A stretch of DNA of 62,807 nucleotides from Billgrantia zhangzhouensis (GTDB taxonomy: Bacteria > Pseudomonadota > Gammaproteobacteria > Pseudomonadales > Halomonadaceae): NCBI RefSeq assembly GCF_021404465.1, contig NZ_JABFTT010000019.1, forward strand, positions 1 through 62,807, read 5' to 3'. The translations under genes and the position numbers were made by a program. Below are positions 53,108 through 62,431 of the stretch, piece by piece. Numbering within the stretch: the stretch's first letter is position 1; each line of letters begins with the position of its first letter. The notes beneath the pieces were generated by a model, which saw nothing but the letters and a program-made list of their open reading frames with translations, was not told the origin of the DNA and ran no database searches.

Positions 53108-53866
53108 ATGGAATATCCCCGCCTGGTCCCCGGCGTGTTACTGCGTCGCTACAAGCGCTTTCTCGCCGACATACGCCTCGACGATGGCCGCGAGGTGGTG
53201 GCCCACTGCCCCAATACCGGCTCGATGCGGGCAGTCAACGTGCCGGGCTGTCGCGTGTGGCTGGCGCCCAGCGACAACCCGGCACGCAAGCTGGCCTGGA
53301 CTTGGGAGTTGATCGAGCTGACCCAGCCCGACGGCAGCGTGGCGCTGGCCTCGGTGCATACCGGGCGTACCAACCGCATCGTCGAGGAAGCGCTGAGCGC
53401 AGGGCGGGTACCGGCGCTGGCCGGCTATGCCATGCTCAGGCGCGAGGCCAGGGTAGAGGGAGCGCGGCTTGACTTTCGCCTCGACGATGACAAGCGTGGC
53501 AGCGCTTACGTCGAGGTCAAGCAGGTGACGCTCAAGGAATTCGATGGCCACGGCTACTTCCCCGATGCGGTGAGCGAGCGAGGCCGCAAGCACCTGCTGG
53601 CATTGGCGGCCCTGGCCGAACAGGGGCAGCGTGCGGTGCTGCTGTTCTGCGTGGCTCACACCGGTATTCGCGACGTGGCCCCGGCGGCACATCTCGACCC
53701 GGCCTATGCCGCCACGCTCCGGGCCGTGGTCGAACGGGGCGTGGAGGTGGTGGCGCACGGCTGCGAGGTCGGCTGGCGGAACGGCAGCCCGGTGGCGATC
53801 ATGCTGGGAGAACGGCTCCCGGTATCACTCACCCGCCAGGTGAATGTTGCCTTCGGTGTCGATTGA
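53108..53866 (+). CDS. sfsA: Sugar fermentation stimulation protein SfsA
   Basis: 252 aa. The N-terminal OB-like part (VLLRRYKRFLADIRLDDGREVVAHCPNTGSM) is followed by a nuclease-like domain (RLDFRLDDDKRGSAYVEVKQVTLKE, GYFPDAVSERGRKHL). In E. coli it was described as a DNA-binding protein affecting mal gene expression; biochemical function unclear. Its 3' end overlaps the convergent Rieske gene by 42 bases. Confidence 0.92.
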   Translation: MEYPRLVPGVLLRRYKRFLADIRLDDGREVVAHCPNTGSMRAVNVPGCRVWLAPSDNPARKLAWTWELIELTQPDGSVALASVHTGRTNRIVEEALSAGRVPALAGYAMLRREARVEGARLDFRLDDDKRGSAYVEVKQVTLKEFDGHGYFPDAVSERGRKHLLALAALAEQGQRAVLLFCVAHTGIRDVAPAAHLDPAYAATLRAVVERGVEVVAHGCEVGWRNGSPVAIMLGERLPVSLTRQVNVAFGVD

Positions 53867-54154
53867 GATCGGCAGCGCTTCCAGGAAGCGCCCTTGGCAG
53901 GGGCCGAATACGCATTCGCCGGTTTCCGGCAGAAACAGCGCGCCGTGCATGCCGCACTGGATCAGTTCGCCACCTGCCTCGAGAAAATTCCCCTCCGGCA
54001 CGTTCAGCGGCACCTGCTGATGCGGACAGCGGTTGACGAAAGCGCTGACCTGGTCGTGCACGCGCACTAGAAAGGCGTGGCGGCCGTCAGGCAACGTCAG
54101 GCCGTATGAAGCAGAGGCCTCGAACTGGCCCAGCCGAGCGATGATGTCAGCCAT
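53825..54154 (-). CDS. Rieske [2Fe-2S] domain protein
   Basis: 109 aa, a small stand-alone Rieske ferredoxin. Cluster ligands: CPH (NRCPHQQVPLN) and CxxH (LIQCGMHGALFLPETGECVFGPC). Such proteins serve as electron carriers or assimilatory nitrite reductase-like subunits; the partner is unknown. It shares 42 bases at its end with convergent sfsA and starts 2 bases after the DUF4426 stop, so it is likely the last gene of the metX-metW-DUF4426 transcript. Confidence 0.9.
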   Translation of the reverse strand: MADIIARLGQFEASASYGLTLPDGRHAFLVRVHDQVSAFVNRCPHQQVPLNVPEGNFLEAGGELIQCGMHGALFLPETGECVFGPCQGRFLEALPISIDTEGNIHLAGE

Positions 54155-54156
54155 GC

Positions 54157-54615
54157 TCAGCGATCGATATGGAAGCGCTGGATGAAACCCACTTCGGCCG
54201 GATCCCGGTTGCGGTCGTAGCGAACCTCCAGCGCGAAATGCATCGGCTCGTCGTCGCGGATGCGAAACACCGCAATCTGCGACTGTGTGCTGCCTTCACG
54301 CAGGGCGCGGAACTGGAGTGGCGTGCGCTCGCCCTGGAGCTCACCCACCGTGCCGCTGACCGAGGCGTTGATTGGACGCAGCTCGCCATCGACATCCTCG
54401 AGTACGCTGACGTTGAGCAGCGCCAGGGCGGGACTGCGCTGGATGCCATGGGCCTCGGTCACCGACTCGGGCAGGAAGCTGGTGCTCACGGCACTATAGT
54501 GAACCTGGTAGTTGCCGATCCGCTCGAACTGCTGGGCCTGACCCGAAAGCGGCAGCAGCCCCAGCAGCAGGATAACGGCCAGAGCTCGATGGTACGACAA
54601 AAGACATTTCGGCAT
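54157..54615 (-). CDS. DUF4426 secreted protein
   Basis: 152 aa. Signal peptide of about 26 residues (RALAVILLLGLLPLSGQAQQ) suggests periplasmic location. The mature part (GNYQVHYSAVSTSFLPESVTEAHGIQRSPALALLNVSVLE) matches the DUF4426 family, which in Pseudomonas lies next to metW. Function unknown. ATG 54615 begins the signal peptide; the open frame extends upstream without homology. Confidence 0.85.
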   Translation of the reverse strand: MPKCLLSYHRALAVILLLGLLPLSGQAQQFERIGNYQVHYSAVSTSFLPESVTEAHGIQRSPALALLNVSVLEDVDGELRPINASVSGTVGELQGERTPLQFRALREGSTQSQIAVFRIRDDEPMHFALEVRYDRNRDPAEVGFIQRFHIDR

Positions 54616-54655
54616 GGCGCTCTCCTTGACTAGGCTGCCGGTCGATGGTTGGCGG

Positions 54656-55258
54656 TCATCGGCGATCCTGGCGCTCGACGCGGAATATCGCGATCTCACC
54701 GAACAGGTTGGGCCACAGCCGCGTGGCCCAGTGGCCTTCGTGGTCGCCGATGCCCACGGCCCGGTCGGTGATGCGCAGCCCCTTCTCGCGGCACAGGTGC
54801 TCGAAGTCGTTGAAGGTCGACAGGTGGATGTTGGGCGTATCGTACCAGGCGTGCGGCAGCGACTTGGAGACCGGCATGTAGCCGCGGATGCCGAGGTGGA
54901 CCCGATGGCGCCAGTAGGCGAAGTTGGGGAAGGTGATGATGCACTCGTCGGCCACCCTCAGCATCTCGTCGAGCATGCGGTCAGGACGACGCAGCGCCTG
55001 CAGCGCCTGGGTCATGATCACCAGGTCGTAGGTGTCGTCCTCGAAGTGCACCAGCCCCTCGTCGAGGTTCTGCTCGATCACGCTGACGCCCTTGGCGATG
55101 CAGGCCGTGATGCCCTCCGGATCGATCTCCAGGCCGTAGCCGGTGACGCCCTTGTCCCGCGCCAGGGCCTCGAGCAGAGTGCCGTCGCCGCAGGCCAGGT
55201 CGAGGATGTGGGCACCCTCGGGCACCCAGCGATGAATCAGCTCCAGGTCGGTGCGCAT
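54656..55258 (-). CDS. metW: Methionine biosynthesis protein MetW
   Basis: 200 aa. SAM-methyltransferase-like fold: MRTDLELIHRWVPEGAHILDLACGDGTLLEAL (motif I), YGLEIDPEGI, FDDTYDLVIMTQALQALRRPD-like. It is needed with MetX for full acyl-homoserine formation in several proteobacteria. Its start overlaps the metX stop (ATGATG: the TGA is inside), so either ATG (55261 or 55258) is used; the second matches the family start. Confidence 0.93.
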   Translation of the reverse strand: MRTDLELIHRWVPEGAHILDLACGDGTLLEALARDKGVTGYGLEIDPEGITACIAKGVSVIEQNLDEGLVHFEDDTYDLVIMTQALQALRRPDRMLDEMLRVADECIITFPNFAYWRHRVHLGIRGYMPVSKSLPHAWYDTPNIHLSTFNDFEHLCREKGLRITDRAVGIGDHEGHWATRLWPNLFGEIAIFRVERQDRR

Positions 55259-56415
55259 CATGCTCGCTCCTCCAGGCCCAGTTCGCGGGCGACACGTGAC
55301 ATGAAGGCGGCGAAAACCGCCTGGTAGCGTGGCTCCGGCAACAGGAAGGCGTCGTGGCCGTGAGGCGAGTCGATGTTGACGTAGCTCACCGGCTTGCCGG
55401 CCCGTGTCAGCGCGTTGGCCAGCTCCCGCGAGCGCGAGGGCGGGAAGCGCCAGTCGCTGGTGAAACTTACCACCAGGAACGGGCACTGGCTGGGGGCGAC
55501 GGCATGGGCCAGCACGCCACCGTGCTCCGCGGCCGGATCGAAGTAATCCAGTGCCTTGGTCATCAGCAGGTAGGTGTTGGCATCGAACGCGGTGGAGAAG
55601 GTATCGCCCTGGTAGCGCAGGTATGACTCGACCTGGAACTCGACGTCATAGCCGAAATTCAGGTCCTCGCTGCGCAGATCGCGCCCAAACTTGCTGCCCA
55701 TGGCATCTTCCGAGAGGTAGGTGATGTGTCCCACCATGCGTGCCAGCTTGAGACCGCGCTTCGGAGCGGTGCCGTGCTCGGCGTACCAGCCGTCGTGGAA
55801 ATCCGGGTCGGAGCGGATCGCCTGGCGTGCCACCTCGTTGAAGGCGATGTTCTGTGCCGAGAGCTTGGGTGTGGCAGCGATGATGACGGCGTTGGCGACC
55901 CGCTCGGGGTAGGTCAGGCTCCACTGCAGCGCCTGCATGCCACCGAGGCTGCCGCCGATTACGGCGGCGAAGCGCTCGATGCCCAGGCGATCGGCCAGTC
56001 GCGCCTGGCTGTGCACCCAATCGCTCACCGTGACCATGGGAAAGTCAGGCCCCCACAGGCGTCCCGTGGCAGCGTTCGTGCTGTTCGGGCCGGTACTGCC
56101 GTGGCAGCCGCCCAGGTTGTTCAGCGAGACCACGAAAAAGCGGTTGGTGTCGATCGACTTGCCCGGGCCGATGTGGGCATCCCACCAGCCGGGCTTGCGC
56201 TCGTCGGCATCATGATAGCCGGCGGCATGGTGATGGCCCGACAGAGCATGACAGATCAGCACCGCATTGGAGCGTTCGGCATTGAGCGTGCCGTAGGTCT
56301 CGTAGACCAGATCATAAGCCGGCAGCGTCCTGCCGCAGGCCAGGGCCAAAGGGTCGTCGAAGTGCGCCGTTTGCGGCGTCACCAGGCCGACCGAGTCATT
56401 GGGAAACTCGGGCAT
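55258..56415 (-). CDS. metX: Homoserine O-acyltransferase MetX
   Basis: 385 aa alpha/beta hydrolase. Nucleophile Ser in AVIGGSLGGMQALQWS, Asp and His in the C-terminal FTSDWRFPP and DSPHGHDAFLL. It acylates homoserine for methionine synthesis. Members paired with metW in gammaproteobacteria often use succinyl-CoA rather than acetyl-CoA despite the name; specificity is not decided here. ATG 56415 gives MPEFPNDSVGLVTP. Operon metX-metW-DUF4426-Rieske. Confidence 0.95.
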   Translation of the reverse strand: MPEFPNDSVGLVTPQTAHFDDPLALACGRTLPAYDLVYETYGTLNAERSNAVLICHALSGHHHAAGYHDADERKPGWWDAHIGPGKSIDTNRFFVVSLNNLGGCHGSTGPNSTNAATGRLWGPDFPMVTVSDWVHSQARLADRLGIERFAAVIGGSLGGMQALQWSLTYPERVANAVIIAATPKLSAQNIAFNEVARQAIRSDPDFHDGWYAEHGTAPKRGLKLARMVGHITYLSEDAMGSKFGRDLRSEDLNFGYDVEFQVESYLRYQGDTFSTAFDANTYLLMTKALDYFDPAAEHGGVLAHAVAPSQCPFLVVSFTSDWRFPPSRSRELANALTRAGKPVSYVNIDSPHGHDAFLLPEPRYQAVFAAFMSRVARELGLEERA

Positions 56416-56464
56416 GTGTCGTTCTATGTCCAGTCGTTGAGGTCCACCAGAGGCGGACGGCGCC

Positions 56465-57055
56465 TCACAGGCCCACCAGGGCGCCGGTGATACCGGCGGC
56501 ACGGGTCAGTGCGCCGACCACGATACCATCGATGAGGCTGATGGCGATGAAGACCACGATGGGCGACAGGTCGATCATGCCCAGCGGCGGGATGACCCGG
56601 CGCACCGGAGCCATGATCGGCTCCACCAGTTGCATGATCAGCAGCGCTCCGGGGTGGCTGGCGTTAGGAGCCACCCAGCTCAGGATGATCATCACGATCA
56701 GCGCGAAGAAGTAGATCTTGAGAATGGCATTGGCGATGGCAGCCACGGCGCCGATCGCTACCTGGGTGACGGGAGGCATGCCAAAGCCGGCGATTTGCAG
56801 AATTGCCACGATGCTGACCGCCTTGAGCACGAAGGCAGCCGCCAGAGTGGCCAGATCGAAGCGTCCCAGCACCGGCCCCAGAAAGCTCTGGAAGGGGCGA
56901 ACCACAGGTTGGGTGATCTTGACCACTGACTGGCTGATGGGGTTGTAGTAATCGGCCTGCGATGCCTGCAGCAGGAAGCGCAGCATCATCAGGAACAGGT
57001 AAATGTTGATCAGGGTGTTGACCAGCAACAGGCCGGCATTTCCCAGTTGGCCCAT
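56465..57055 (-). CDS. yggT: YggT family membrane protein
   Basis: 196 aa, two YggT repeats of two helices each: VNTLINIYLFLMMLRFLLQ, ATLAAAFVLKAVSIVAIL, IYFFALIVMIILSWV and a final helix near 180. The signature YNPISQSVVKITQPVVRPF and LLIMQLVEPIMAPVRRVIPPLGMIDLSP occurs in each repeat. Linked to osmotic/ion homeostasis or cell division in some bacteria. Follows proC, as in E. coli and Pseudomonas. Confidence 0.93.
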   Translation of the reverse strand: MGQLGNAGLLLVNTLINIYLFLMMLRFLLQASQADYYNPISQSVVKITQPVVRPFQSFLGPVLGRFDLATLAAAFVLKAVSIVAILQIAGFGMPPVTQVAIGAVAAIANAILKIYFFALIVMIILSWVAPNASHPGALLIMQLVEPIMAPVRRVIPPLGMIDLSPIVVFIAISLIDGIVVGALTRAAGITGALVGL

Positions 57056-57112
57056 GTGGGCTCCTCCCTACTCGTCGAGATGGGCCACCCGAACGGCCGG
57101 GCGGCACGAAAG

Positions 57113-57937
57113 CTAACGCTGGCCGAGCTCTTCGGCCATTTCACGGGCGCGGGCGGCGCAGGCTTCCATGGCATCGGCGAGGATGCCGCGCAGTCCGGCC
57201 TGTTCGAGATGTTCGATGGCGCGCTCGGTGGTGCCGCCCGGGGACATTACGTTGCGCTTGAGCCGATCCGGAGTGAGGTCGCTCTGCTGGGCCATGCGAG
57301 CGGCTCCCAGGGCTGTCTGAATGGCCAGGCGCCGGGCGGTCTCGGCCGGCAGGCCAAGCTTCACGCCAGCCTCCTCCATGGCTTCGAACATCAGGAAGAA
57401 ATAGGCCGGGGCGCTACCGGATACCGCGGTCACGGCATCCAGCAGGTTTTCCTCTTCCACCCACTCGACAATCCCCACGGCCTCGAGCAGCTCGCTCGCC
57501 AGGGCGCGCTGCTCTGCACTGACTTCGGGGGTGGCGTAAAGACCGGCGGCGCCTGCGCCGACCAGTGACGGGGTATTGGGCATGCAGCGTACCAGCGGCA
57601 GCCCGCCGCCCAGCCAGGCTTGCAGCGATTCGGCAGTGAGGCCGGCGGCTACTGAGATGACCAAGGGGCGCTGACGCTGCAGAGTATCGCGTAGCCCCTC
57701 GCAGACATCGCGCATGACCTGTGGCTTCACGGCCAGCACCACGACATCGGCGTCGCGCACTGCCGCGGCATTATCGGTATTGGTACGGATGCCGAAGCGC
57801 TCGTGCAGCGGTGCCAGGAAGGCATCGCTTGGGGAAGTAGCGGTAATGGCGGTGGCCGGGTGGCCATTGTCGATCATGCCGCCGATGATGGCGCTGGCCA
57901 TGTTGCCGGCGCCAATGAAGGTGACTCTGCTGGCCAT
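57113..57937 (-). CDS. proC: Pyrroline-5-carboxylate reductase
   Basis: 274 aa. NADPH-dependent last step of proline synthesis. Rossmann start RVTFIGAGNMASAIIGGMI (from residue 4), VVLAVKPQVM, LVRCMPNTPSLVGAGAAGLYA, the dimer domain AVSGSAPAYFFLMFEAMEEAGVKLGL and VMSPGGTTERAIEHLEQAGLRG. AAGGA lies upstream of ATG 57937. Proline is also a compatible solute in halophiles. Operon yggS-proC-yggT. Confidence 0.97.
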   Translation of the reverse strand: MASRVTFIGAGNMASAIIGGMIDNGHPATAITATSPSDAFLAPLHERFGIRTNTDNAAAVRDADVVVLAVKPQVMRDVCEGLRDTLQRQRPLVISVAAGLTAESLQAWLGGGLPLVRCMPNTPSLVGAGAAGLYATPEVSAEQRALASELLEAVGIVEWVEEENLLDAVTAVSGSAPAYFFLMFEAMEEAGVKLGLPAETARRLAIQTALGAARMAQQSDLTPDRLKRNVMSPGGTTERAIEHLEQAGLRGILADAMEACAARAREMAEELGQR

Positions 57938-57995
57938 TGCGATCTGTCCTTCTTCTGTTATGAGCGTCCGGCTCGCACCGGTACGCATGCATCGT

Positions 57996-58706
57996 TTAAC
58001 GACGCGATGTGTTGCGCGCGCCGAAGATGGCCGTACCCAGTCGTACCAGGGTGGCCCCCTCGAGTACGGCGGCTTCCAGGTCGTCGCTCATGCCCATCGA
58101 CAGGGTATCCAGCGGTGCGTCGGGAAAGCGTTCGCGCAGCGACTCCAGCGCTTGGCGTAGCCGCGCCAGAGGTTCACGCTGGCGAGCCAGATCCGCGGCC
58201 GGTGCCGGTATGGCCATCAACCCACGCAGGCGCAGATGCGGCATCGAGAGTACCGCTTCCGCCAGTTCCTCCAACTCGCCGAAGGCAACTCCCGACTTGC
58301 TGGCCTCGTCGCTGACGTTGACCTGCAGACACACCTCAAGTGGCGCCAATGCCTCGGGGCGCTGATCGTTCAGCCGTCGCGCGACCTTCTCGCGGTCGAC
58401 GCTGTGGACCCAGTCGAAGTGCTCGGCTACGGCGCGTGTCTTGTTGGCCTGTAGTGGGCCGATGAAGTGCCATACGATCCCCTCCAGGTCGACGAGCGCA
58501 CGTTGTTTTGCCAGCGCTTCCTGTACGTAGTTCTCTCCGAACTCGCGTTGGCCAAGCTGCCAGGCCTCGCGGATCATGTCGGCTGGCTTGGTCTTGCTGA
58601 CCGCCAGTAGCCGTGCGGCATCAGCAGGACGACCGGCGGCTGCCAGGGCATCGGCCAGGCGCCGGCGAGCGCTGACCAGCGAGTCGGAAAGCAGGGTGTC
58701 CGTCAT
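57996..58706 (-). CDS. yggS: PLP homeostasis protein YggS/PLPBP
   Basis: 236 aa. Alanine racemase-like barrel without the C-terminal domain. PLP Lys in LLAVSKTKPADMI, then FGENYVQEAL, WHFIGPLQANKTR, HSVDREKVA, VNVSDEASKSGV, LRGLMAIP and phosphate loop SMGMSDDLEAAV. It binds PLP and buffers its supply; loss perturbs amino-acid pools. ATG 58706 chosen; an in-frame GTG three codons upstream (58715) is possible. Divergent from pilT. Confidence 0.95.
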   Translation of the reverse strand: MTDTLLSDSLVSARRRLADALAAAGRPADAARLLAVSKTKPADMIREAWQLGQREFGENYVQEALAKQRALVDLEGIVWHFIGPLQANKTRAVAEHFDWVHSVDREKVARRLNDQRPEALAPLEVCLQVNVSDEASKSGVAFGELEELAEAVLSMPHLRLRGLMAIPAPAADLARQREPLARLRQALESLRERFPDAPLDTLSMGMSDDLEAAVLEGATLVRLGTAIFGARNTSRR

Positions 58707-58783
58707 CTCAGCCACAGGAAGTCCGTCCTGTCCGCAAGTCTGTCATACTCACTGGAACCTTAACCGGGGAGCAGGGAAAACGC

Positions 58784-59818
58784 ATGGATATTACCGAACT
58801 GCTGGCGTTTTCGGCAAAGCAGAACGCTTCCGACCTGCATCTGTCGGCTGGCTTGCCGCCAATGATTCGGGTCGATGGCGACATCCGCCGTCTCAACGTG
58901 CCAGCTCTGGAAGATCGTGAGGTCCGCGAGCTGATCTACGGCATCATGAGCGATCGCCAGCGCCGCGACTACGAGGAGTTCTTCGAGACCGACTTCTCCT
59001 TCGAGGTCCCCGGCGTGGCTCGCTTCCGCGTCAACGCCTTCAACCAGGCCCGCGGAGCCGGTGCGGTCTTTCGCACCATCCCCAGTGAGGTACTGACGAT
59101 GGAGGACCTGGGGTTGGGCGAAGTTTTCCGCCGCCTTGCGCTGCTGCCGCGTGGCCTGGTACTTGTCACCGGCCCCACCGGCTCGGGCAAGAGTACCACT
59201 CTGGCCGCGATGATCGACTATATCAACGATCACCGTTACGACCATATCCTCACCATCGAGGATCCGGTGGAATTCGTTCATCGCAGCAAGTGCTGCCTGA
59301 TCAATCAACGCGAGGTGCATCGTGATACGCATGGCTTCGCCCAGGCGCTGCGCAGCGCACTGCGCGAAGACCCCGACGTAATCCTGGTAGGCGAGATGCG
59401 CGACCTCGAAACCATCCGGCTGGCGCTCACCGCCGCCGAGACCGGTCACCTGGTGTTCGGCACCCTGCATACCACCTCGGCAGCCAAGACCATCGACCGG
59501 ATCATCGACGTCTTCCCGGGCGAGGAGAAGGCCATGGTGCGCTCGATGCTGTCGGAGTCGCTGCAGGCGGTCATCTCCCAGACCTTGCTCAAACGTCGCA
59601 GTGGTGGGCGAGTCGCGGCCCACGAGATCCTCATCGCCAATGCAGCGGTGCGCAACCTGATCCGTGAGGACAAGGTGGCGCAGATCTATTCCGCTATCCA
59701 GACCGGCGGCAGCCTGGGCATGCAAACTCTCGATGCCGCCCTGGCCAAGCTGGTCTCCGAGGACGTGGTCAGTCGCGATGAGGCACAGGTTCAAGCCAGG
59801 AACGCGCTGGCCGTTTGA
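58784..59818 (+). CDS. pilT: Type IV pilus retraction ATPase PilT
   Basis: 344 aa (Pseudomonas 344). Walker A VTGPTGSGKSTTLAAMIDY, Asp box YDHILTIEDPVEFVH, Walker B LREDPDVILVGEMRD and His box TGHLVFGTLHTTSA; the C-terminal retraction motif region GGRVAAHEILIANAAVRNLIRE is intact. It powers pilus retraction and twitching. ATG 58784. Unlike Pseudomonas, no pilU follows; the next gene is anmK on the other strand. Confidence 0.96.
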   Translation: MDITELLAFSAKQNASDLHLSAGLPPMIRVDGDIRRLNVPALEDREVRELIYGIMSDRQRRDYEEFFETDFSFEVPGVARFRVNAFNQARGAGAVFRTIPSEVLTMEDLGLGEVFRRLALLPRGLVLVTGPTGSGKSTTLAAMIDYINDHRYDHILTIEDPVEFVHRSKCCLINQREVHRDTHGFAQALRSALREDPDVILVGEMRDLETIRLALTAAETGHLVFGTLHTTSAAKTIDRIIDVFPGEEKAMVRSMLSESLQAVISQTLLKRRSGGRVAAHEILIANAAVRNLIREDKVAQIYSAIQTGGSLGMQTLDAALAKLVSEDVVSRDEAQVQARNALAV

Positions 59819-59939
59819 GCATCCGTTTTTTCGCATGAGCCTCATGGCCAGGTCTGGCTCGGGCATTCCTCAACCTGCCCGCTATCGTCCCACAGCAAGC
59901 TTTGCGGGCCATAATGACGGTCGTTGTCTGGCCTCTGTC

Positions 59940-61070
59940 TCAGGGAGCGTAGACGCCGCCGAGCACGCGCGGGCCGGCGGCGCCGGTAACGCTGGGCAGA
60001 TTGCCGGGCATGCCTTCCAGGCGACGCCAGGCGAGCCAGGCAAAGGCTCCCGCTTCCAGCCAGTCGGCTGGCCAGCCCCAATCGCTGCTGGGCACCAGAG
60101 CCGTCTCGGGCAGGCGCTGGGCCAGTCGGTAGAGCAGGTCGCGGTTATGCGCACCTCCCCCGCAGGGGATCAGTGCCGTGGCGACCGGCGCACCGACCAG
60201 CTCGCGTGCCATCTCGATTCCCAGTGCTACGCTGGTGGCGGTCAGCTCCGCCAGCGTGGCCTGGACGTCCTCGGCACGCTCCCGCCCCGTCAGATGCCGG
60301 CTCAGCCAGTCGAGATGGAATACCTCGCGTCCGGTGCTGCGCGGCGGGGGACGATGAAAGAAGGGCTCGGCAAGCAGGCGCTCCAGCAGCGTTTCGTCCA
60401 CTCGGCCCGATGCCGCCCAGGCGCCATCGGCATCGAAGCGGGCGCCGCGGTGCCGCGCGTGCCAGGCATCCAACAGGGCATTGGCCGGACCGGTATCGAA
60501 GCCGATGACCTTGGCCTTGCTCTCCCTAGGCGGTAGCAGCGTCAGATTGGCGAAGCCGCCCAGGTTGAGTACCAGTTGCCACTGCCCCGGTTGTCGGAAC
60601 AGTGCCTCGTGAAAGGCAGGTGCCAGTGGCGCGGCCTGACCGCCGGCGGCCAGATCGCGACGGCGGAAGTCGGCTACTACCTGGCAGCCGGTCAGTTCGG
60701 CCAGCAGGCTGGGGTTGTCGAGTTGCAGGGTGTAGGCGGGGCCTTCAGCGTGTCCCCAGGGGGCGTGCTCAATGGTCTGGCCGTGGCTGCCGATGGCGGT
60801 AACCTGCTCGGTTGCGATGCCATTGCCTGCAAGCAGGTGCCCGACCGCAGCAGCCTGGAGCCGGCAGAAGGCATCCTCGGCACTGGCCAGCTCGGCGAAG
60901 GCGACCCGTTCGGCCTGGCAGAGCTCGAGCAGCTGCTCACGCAGCGTTTCGGGCATCGGCTCGGCGTGGGTGGCAAGCAGGCGCACGCTCCCCGTGGAGT
61001 CGGTCTCGACCAGGGCGGCATCGATGCCGTCCAGGCTGGTGCCGGACATCAAACCCACGAATAGTGCCAT
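59940..61070 (-). CDS. anmK: Anhydro-N-acetylmuramic acid kinase
   Basis: 376 aa. It phosphorylates and opens anhydroMurNAc during peptidoglycan recycling. ASKHA-type fold with LFVGLMSGTSLDGIDAALV (residues 3-21), IGSHGQTI, NLGGFANLTLLP, IGFDTGPANALLDAW and LIPCGGGAHN. It is divergent from tyrS, as in Pseudomonas. The 121-base gap to pilT shows no identifiable element. Confidence 0.95.
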   Translation of the reverse strand: MALFVGLMSGTSLDGIDAALVETDSTGSVRLLATHAEPMPETLREQLLELCQAERVAFAELASAEDAFCRLQAAAVGHLLAGNGIATEQVTAIGSHGQTIEHAPWGHAEGPAYTLQLDNPSLLAELTGCQVVADFRRRDLAAGGQAAPLAPAFHEALFRQPGQWQLVLNLGGFANLTLLPPRESKAKVIGFDTGPANALLDAWHARHRGARFDADGAWAASGRVDETLLERLLAEPFFHRPPPRSTGREVFHLDWLSRHLTGRERAEDVQATLAELTATSVALGIEMARELVGAPVATALIPCGGGAHNRDLLYRLAQRLPETALVPSSDWGWPADWLEAGAFAWLAWRRLEGMPGNLPSVTGAAGPRVLGGVYAP

Positions 61071-61183
61071 CTCTCTTTCTCCCTTAGGCTGGGGGGACCG
61101 TGAGGCATTAAGTCATGCTACCATCGTCCCCCATTCGATGGACCCTGCCCGCACGGGCGATCAACGTATTTGGAGTGGGAGAG

Positions 61184-62383
61184 ATGAGCGAGGTCGCAAG
61201 CGCGCTGGCGCTGCTGAAACGAGGCACCCAGGAGATCCTGCTGGAGGACGAGCTGATCAAGAAGCTCGAGTCCGGCCGCAAGCTGCGCATCAAGGCGGGC
61301 TTCGATCCCACGGCTCCCGATCTGCACCTCGGCCATAGCGTGCTGCTGACCAAGATGCGCCAGTTCCAGGACCTGGGACACCAGATCATCTTTCTGATCG
61401 GCGACTTCACCGGGCGCATCGGTGATCCCACCGGCAAGAACGTCACCCGCAAGCCGCTCACTGAAGAAGAGGTCCGTGCCAACGCCCAGACCTACAAGGA
61501 GCAGGTGTTCAAGATCCTCGATCCCGAAAAGACCGAGGTGCGCTTCAACTCCGAGTGGTTCAGCGAGCTTACCGCGGCCAAGATGATCGAGCTGGCCGCC
61601 CAGAGCACCGTGGCGCGCATGCTCGAGCGCGACGACTTCGACAAGCGCTACAAGTCGGGTCAGCCAATCTCCATTCACGAGTTCCTCTACCCGCTGGTGC
61701 AGGGCTACGACTCCGTAGCGCTCGAAGCCGATGTCGAGATGGGCGGCACCGACCAGAAGTTCAACCTGCTGATGGGGCGCGAGATCCAGAAGCACTTCGG
61801 CATGGAACCGCAGGTGGTCATCACCATGCCGCTGCTCGAGGGCCTCGACGGCGTGCAGAAGATGTCGAAGTCGCTGGGCAACTACGTCGGCGTCGACGAG
61901 GCGCCGGGCTCGATGTTCAACAAGCTTGTCTCCATGCCCGATAGCCTGATGTGGCGCTACTTCGAACTGCTCTCGCTGAAATCCAACGAAGAGATCGAGG
62001 CGCTCAAGCGCGATGTCGAGGCCGGTGCCAACCCGCGCGACATCAAGATGATCCTCGCTCGCGAGCTGATCGGCCGCTACCACGGCGAAGAGGCTGCGGC
62101 GAACGCTCACAAATCAGCTGGCAACCGCCTGGCCGAAGGCGAGCTGCCCGAAGACCTGCCCGAGGTGGAGGTAGACTTCGAGGGCAGCGCCCAGGCGCCC
62201 ATCGCCGCGGTGCTCAACCGGGCAGGGCTGGCCAACAACAGCGCTCAGGCCAAGGACATGCTGGGCAACGGGCGGGTCAAGGTCGACGGCGAAGTGGTGG
62301 CCAAGGATGCCATGCTCGACACGGGCAAGAGCTACGTGATTCAGGCCGGCAAGAAGCGCTATGCCCGAGTGGCGCTACGCTGA
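61184..62383 (+). CDS. tyrS: Tyrosyl-tRNA synthetase (TyrRZ type)
   Basis: 399 aa class I synthetase. HIGH-like LHLGHS in GFDPTAPDLHLGHSVLLTKM, tyrosine-site QGYDS, KMSKS at VQKMSKSLGNYVGV, and a C-terminal S4 RNA-binding domain (VLNRAGLANNSAQAKDMLGNGRVKVDGE). The length and the EILLEDEL start fit the TyrRZ group seen in Pseudomonas. GGGAGAG precedes ATG 61184. It lies directly upstream of an rRNA-type promoter. Confidence 0.97.
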   Translation: MSEVASALALLKRGTQEILLEDELIKKLESGRKLRIKAGFDPTAPDLHLGHSVLLTKMRQFQDLGHQIIFLIGDFTGRIGDPTGKNVTRKPLTEEEVRANAQTYKEQVFKILDPEKTEVRFNSEWFSELTAAKMIELAAQSTVARMLERDDFDKRYKSGQPISIHEFLYPLVQGYDSVALEADVEMGGTDQKFNLLMGREIQKHFGMEPQVVITMPLLEGLDGVQKMSKSLGNYVGVDEAPGSMFNKLVSMPDSLMWRYFELLSLKSNEEIEALKRDVEAGANPRDIKMILARELIGRYHGEEAAANAHKSAGNRLAEGELPEDLPEVEVDFEGSAQAPIAAVLNRAGLANNSAQAKDMLGNGRVKVDGEVVAKDAMLDTGKSYVIQAGKKRYARVALR

Positions 62384-62431
62384 GTCATTCCACCGGCCCC
62401 AGGCCAACTGATGACAAGTCAGTTGCTCTAC

